DNA of 64,000 nt from positions 1,240,001 through 1,304,000 of the forward strand of contig JAPDOI010000171.1 of NCBI GenBank assembly GCA_029168955.1, in the 5' to 3' direction. This DNA comes from Aplectana chamaeleonis (lineage: Eukaryota > Nematoda > Chromadorea > Rhabditida > Cosmocercidae). This document shows, piece after piece, positions 61,863 to 64,000 of this stretch. Below the pieces are notes generated by a model. That model was given only the letters and a program-made list of their open reading frames with translations, was not told the DNA's origin and searched no databases. Both the position numbers and the translations under genes were made by a program. Positions within the stretch are counted from its first letter, which is position 1. Each line of letters starts with the position of its first letter.

Positions 61863-63535
61863 TGAGTTTTTTTTTGTGTTGTGGATAGGCCTCCGGTGTA
61901 GTTTCCCGGAGATGACCGGTTTATGCCTCGACCGGGAGTGGTAGAGAGTAGGTAAGGAACGGGGTGGGTGAGCAGGATTCGCGACCCTATTCACCATTTA
62001 GCACCTTGGTTTCTTCCCTCTCTGGTACAGCTTTTTTTTCTTGTGTGTGTGTTTGCTGCTGGGCGGAAATAATGTAGGAAGCTTCCAAAATATGTAGAAT
62101 CCTCGTTACCTTCGGTAACAAGCAGCAACAGACCGACATCTTTGCCAACTGGCAGAATTAAGGAACTGGAAGAAATATAAAATCAATGCAGGAGTGGAGT
62201 TTTTTCTCTCTGATAGGTTTTCTCTTAAACAGATGTAATAGTATGGGAAAACTATTAACAATATAAGAGAACAGAACAAACTTGGTAAAATATTTAGTAA
62301 ACCAAACGATAAGCGATATGGTCGTCGCTAGCATAATTAAGAAGGCACTTAATCATATCTCGCGGCATCGCCTCGATAGTCTAAGGAATCCAATTAAGTG
62401 CAGTCATAAAACATATCCTCAAGTTCTCTTGACGTAACCCAATCCGTATCAAACAGATAAGCTGCACACCAGACCGCATATAAACCCCCATTGCTAAGGC
62501 ATGCTCATCAGGCACAATACCGTCTTATAACTTCTGGCATCAATGGCAAAGTTCCTGCTCCTTTTCCGTATGAAGAAAACATTACTGTATTCCAACTTGT
62601 CGCCATCCGAGGACCAAAATGACTATCCTAATTGGCCGGTCACGCCGGGCAGTAGTGAGTTCCTTATTTTGTTAAAGGTTTTTGAGTGCTTCGTAAGCGA
62701 TGAAAACCAGGTATTATTTTCATTTTTGGGCGTGGCTTACCTGTAAAAAAAATGGAAAAGAAAAATCCTATGAAAAACCGTCATTTGCATAGAAATACCA
62801 GTTTGAATACACTGTATTTGAGTTTCGCACAAAAACCGTTTGTAATCTTTTTTCTCTGCATTTTTTTTGAAATCTATTTCAGTGCGATTTTTGAGTTTTT
62901 TTTTCCGCTTATGGAGGTCATACTGTAATTGTTTTTCATGTTGTTTTATGACCGCATTCTATGAAAATATGTCAGATGACCAATCCAGAACTGTTAAATA
63001 ATCGACCCCACTGCAATTTTCTGGTGGAGAAATTATGAAAATAGTTTCCAGCGTGCACGATACCTTCAAACAAAATCAGCCCGAATTCGACAGGTCACCG
63101 TTATGTTCTTGGATTACGGTAAGGCTCGTCTAATCGCAGATACCGTACTCAGTCACATAAAGGCTAATGTTTCAAAACGCACAAAGAAACTAACGCAAGC
63201 AGACACGCATAAAGGGACCGCGATAGAAGCTTTTCGGCCGAATTTGAGTAGGCGCGTTTAAACCAAAAGTTCTTTGTTTGCTCATGCAAATCAGAGTTCA
63301 AATTCTCTTCGAATTCCGAGAAGTGAATCACTTGTTGCGAATGGCTGATGTGCGCCATATCGCCGTGAAAATCTAGGAATCGCGAGCGACAGAAAGAAGC
63401 TTTCTCAGGCTGATAGCGTCTGTAAACGAGCGCTCAAATTCTTGCGGCGAAAAGAGTTACCATCCAAACAAAGATGGAGCGGAGAGATGCGCTCTCAAAG
63501 CAAAGAGCTGATCATAGACAACGAGTCGGCGAATG
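61863..63535. other. No gene seen; possible retrotransposon leader
   Basis: AT-rich DNA with only short frames. It lies between the possible LTR and the gag-like frame and could be the leader of one element or the junction of two. No protease, RT or integrase motif was recognised. Confidence 0.35.
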
Positions 63536-63542
63536 TATAAAA
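63536..63542 (+). promoter_or_regulatory. TATA box upstream of gag-like frame
   Basis: TATAAAA in GGCGAATGTATAAAACCAAG, 214 bp upstream of the first in-frame ATG of the gag-like ORF. Position and match are good; use is not shown. Confidence 0.45.
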
Positions 63543-63755
63543 CCAAGCGAAGAGCAATCGAGGGTACCCTTATTCCGCCGTCTGCCGCCGTGAGAGTCAG
63601 CCTCTCACACTTCGTCCATAATCAGTCCAGCCATTACTCGCTCTAAGTCGTCGTGCCAATCCAATCCTGCTTCTCGTGAATCGCCTCCTCAAATCCTCTT
63701 GGATCAATCCGAACAGTCATTGGGTCAAAATAGTGCCCCGGATGAACGGCAACCT

Positions 63756-64000
63756 ATGTCCACCTCCGGCGAAATGCCAACTCTCGTCCCCTGCGGCCTG
63801 ACCTTCGGGCAGCTCGCACCCAAAACAATAACTGCCTTTTCTGGAGCCAGCCAACAGGACTTCGAGCAGTGGTTTAGAACATTTGAAGATCCAATCCGTA
63901 TGGAAAACCCGCCCAGACCTGAACAACTGAAGATTAATACCTTAGTGGGATTCTTGGATGGGGAAGCTAGGGATATCATTGATGATATGCCCGCCGAAGA
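63756..64000 (+). CDS. Retrotransposon gag-like protein, N-terminal part
   Basis: An open frame runs from a TGA at about 63590 to the window edge. The first in-frame ATG is 63756 (MSTSGEMPTLVPCGL). The visible 81 residues contain ITAFSGASQQDFEQWFRTFE followed by LVGFLDGEARDIIDDM. This is the pattern of retrotransposon Gag/capsid N-terminal domains of the Ty3/Gypsy type common in nematodes (F-SG ... F--W---FE ... L---L-G-A). Gag forms the particle around retrotransposon RNA. The rest lies beyond 64000. A domesticated gag gene is also possible because no clear LTR or primer-binding site sits between the TATA box and the ATG. Confidence 0.65.
   Translation, partial: MSTSGEMPTLVPCGLTFGQLAPKTITAFSGASQQDFEQWFRTFEDPIRMENPPRPEQLKINTLVGFLDGEARDIIDDMPAE

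Overview
This is nuclear DNA of a multicellular eukaryote, most likely a strongylid (hookworm-type) nematode. Three things point there: a recognisable piece of an IFT80/CHE-2 gene with 58- and 77-bp introns, RTE-type LINE copies of the kind abundant in hookworm genomes, and a Tc3-type Tc1/mariner element. The species call is inference. There is no prokaryotic gene organisation, and almost no intact gene in the 64 kb. The window is gene-poor DNA built from nested mobile elements and tandem repeats.

Layout. 1-4.2 kb: unremarkable DNA with small repeats and two unidentified open stretches on the minus strand. 4.2-7.3 kb: short non-autonomous DNA transposons with TTAA target duplications. 10.45-30.26 kb: three tandem copies of one large element. 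Each copy has (parts of) a 241-bp subterminal inverted repeat, a roughly 1.2-kb 5' region, a huge minisatellite of 21-bp units (about 6.3, 4.9 and 2.0 kb), a 0.6-kb 3' region with a (GGAGGC)n tract, and a terminal hairpin. A solitary fourth copy lies at 39.33-44.87 kb inside a TTAA element. 30.6-33.2 kb: more nested TTAA elements. 33.78-34.27 kb: three exons of an IFT80 homologue. 46.6-51.8 kb and 52.0-53.1 kb: two broken RTE LINEs, the first split by a 1.9-kb inverted-repeat element. 53.1-59.2 kb: ATTCG-type and CCGGCTGAG-type repeats. 59.73-61.32 kb: a dead Tc3-like transposon inside an (AT)n tract. The right edge enters a retrotransposon-type gag reading frame.

The most interesting object is the large minisatellite-bearing element. 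Copy 4 and a related unoccupied site elsewhere in the window define both of its ends. The ends lack ordinary terminal inverted repeats, the terminal hairpin shows a compensatory base-pair change, and the other copies form a head-to-tail array. This architecture resembles non-autonomous Helentron/DINE-type rolling-circle elements, but with an internal minisatellite of 2-6 kb. Several other insertions also have paralogous empty sites within the window, so relative insertion order can be read directly.

The long open frames across the minisatellite, the (GGAGGC)n tracts and the (AT)n tracts follow from repeat periodicity and are not annotated as genes.
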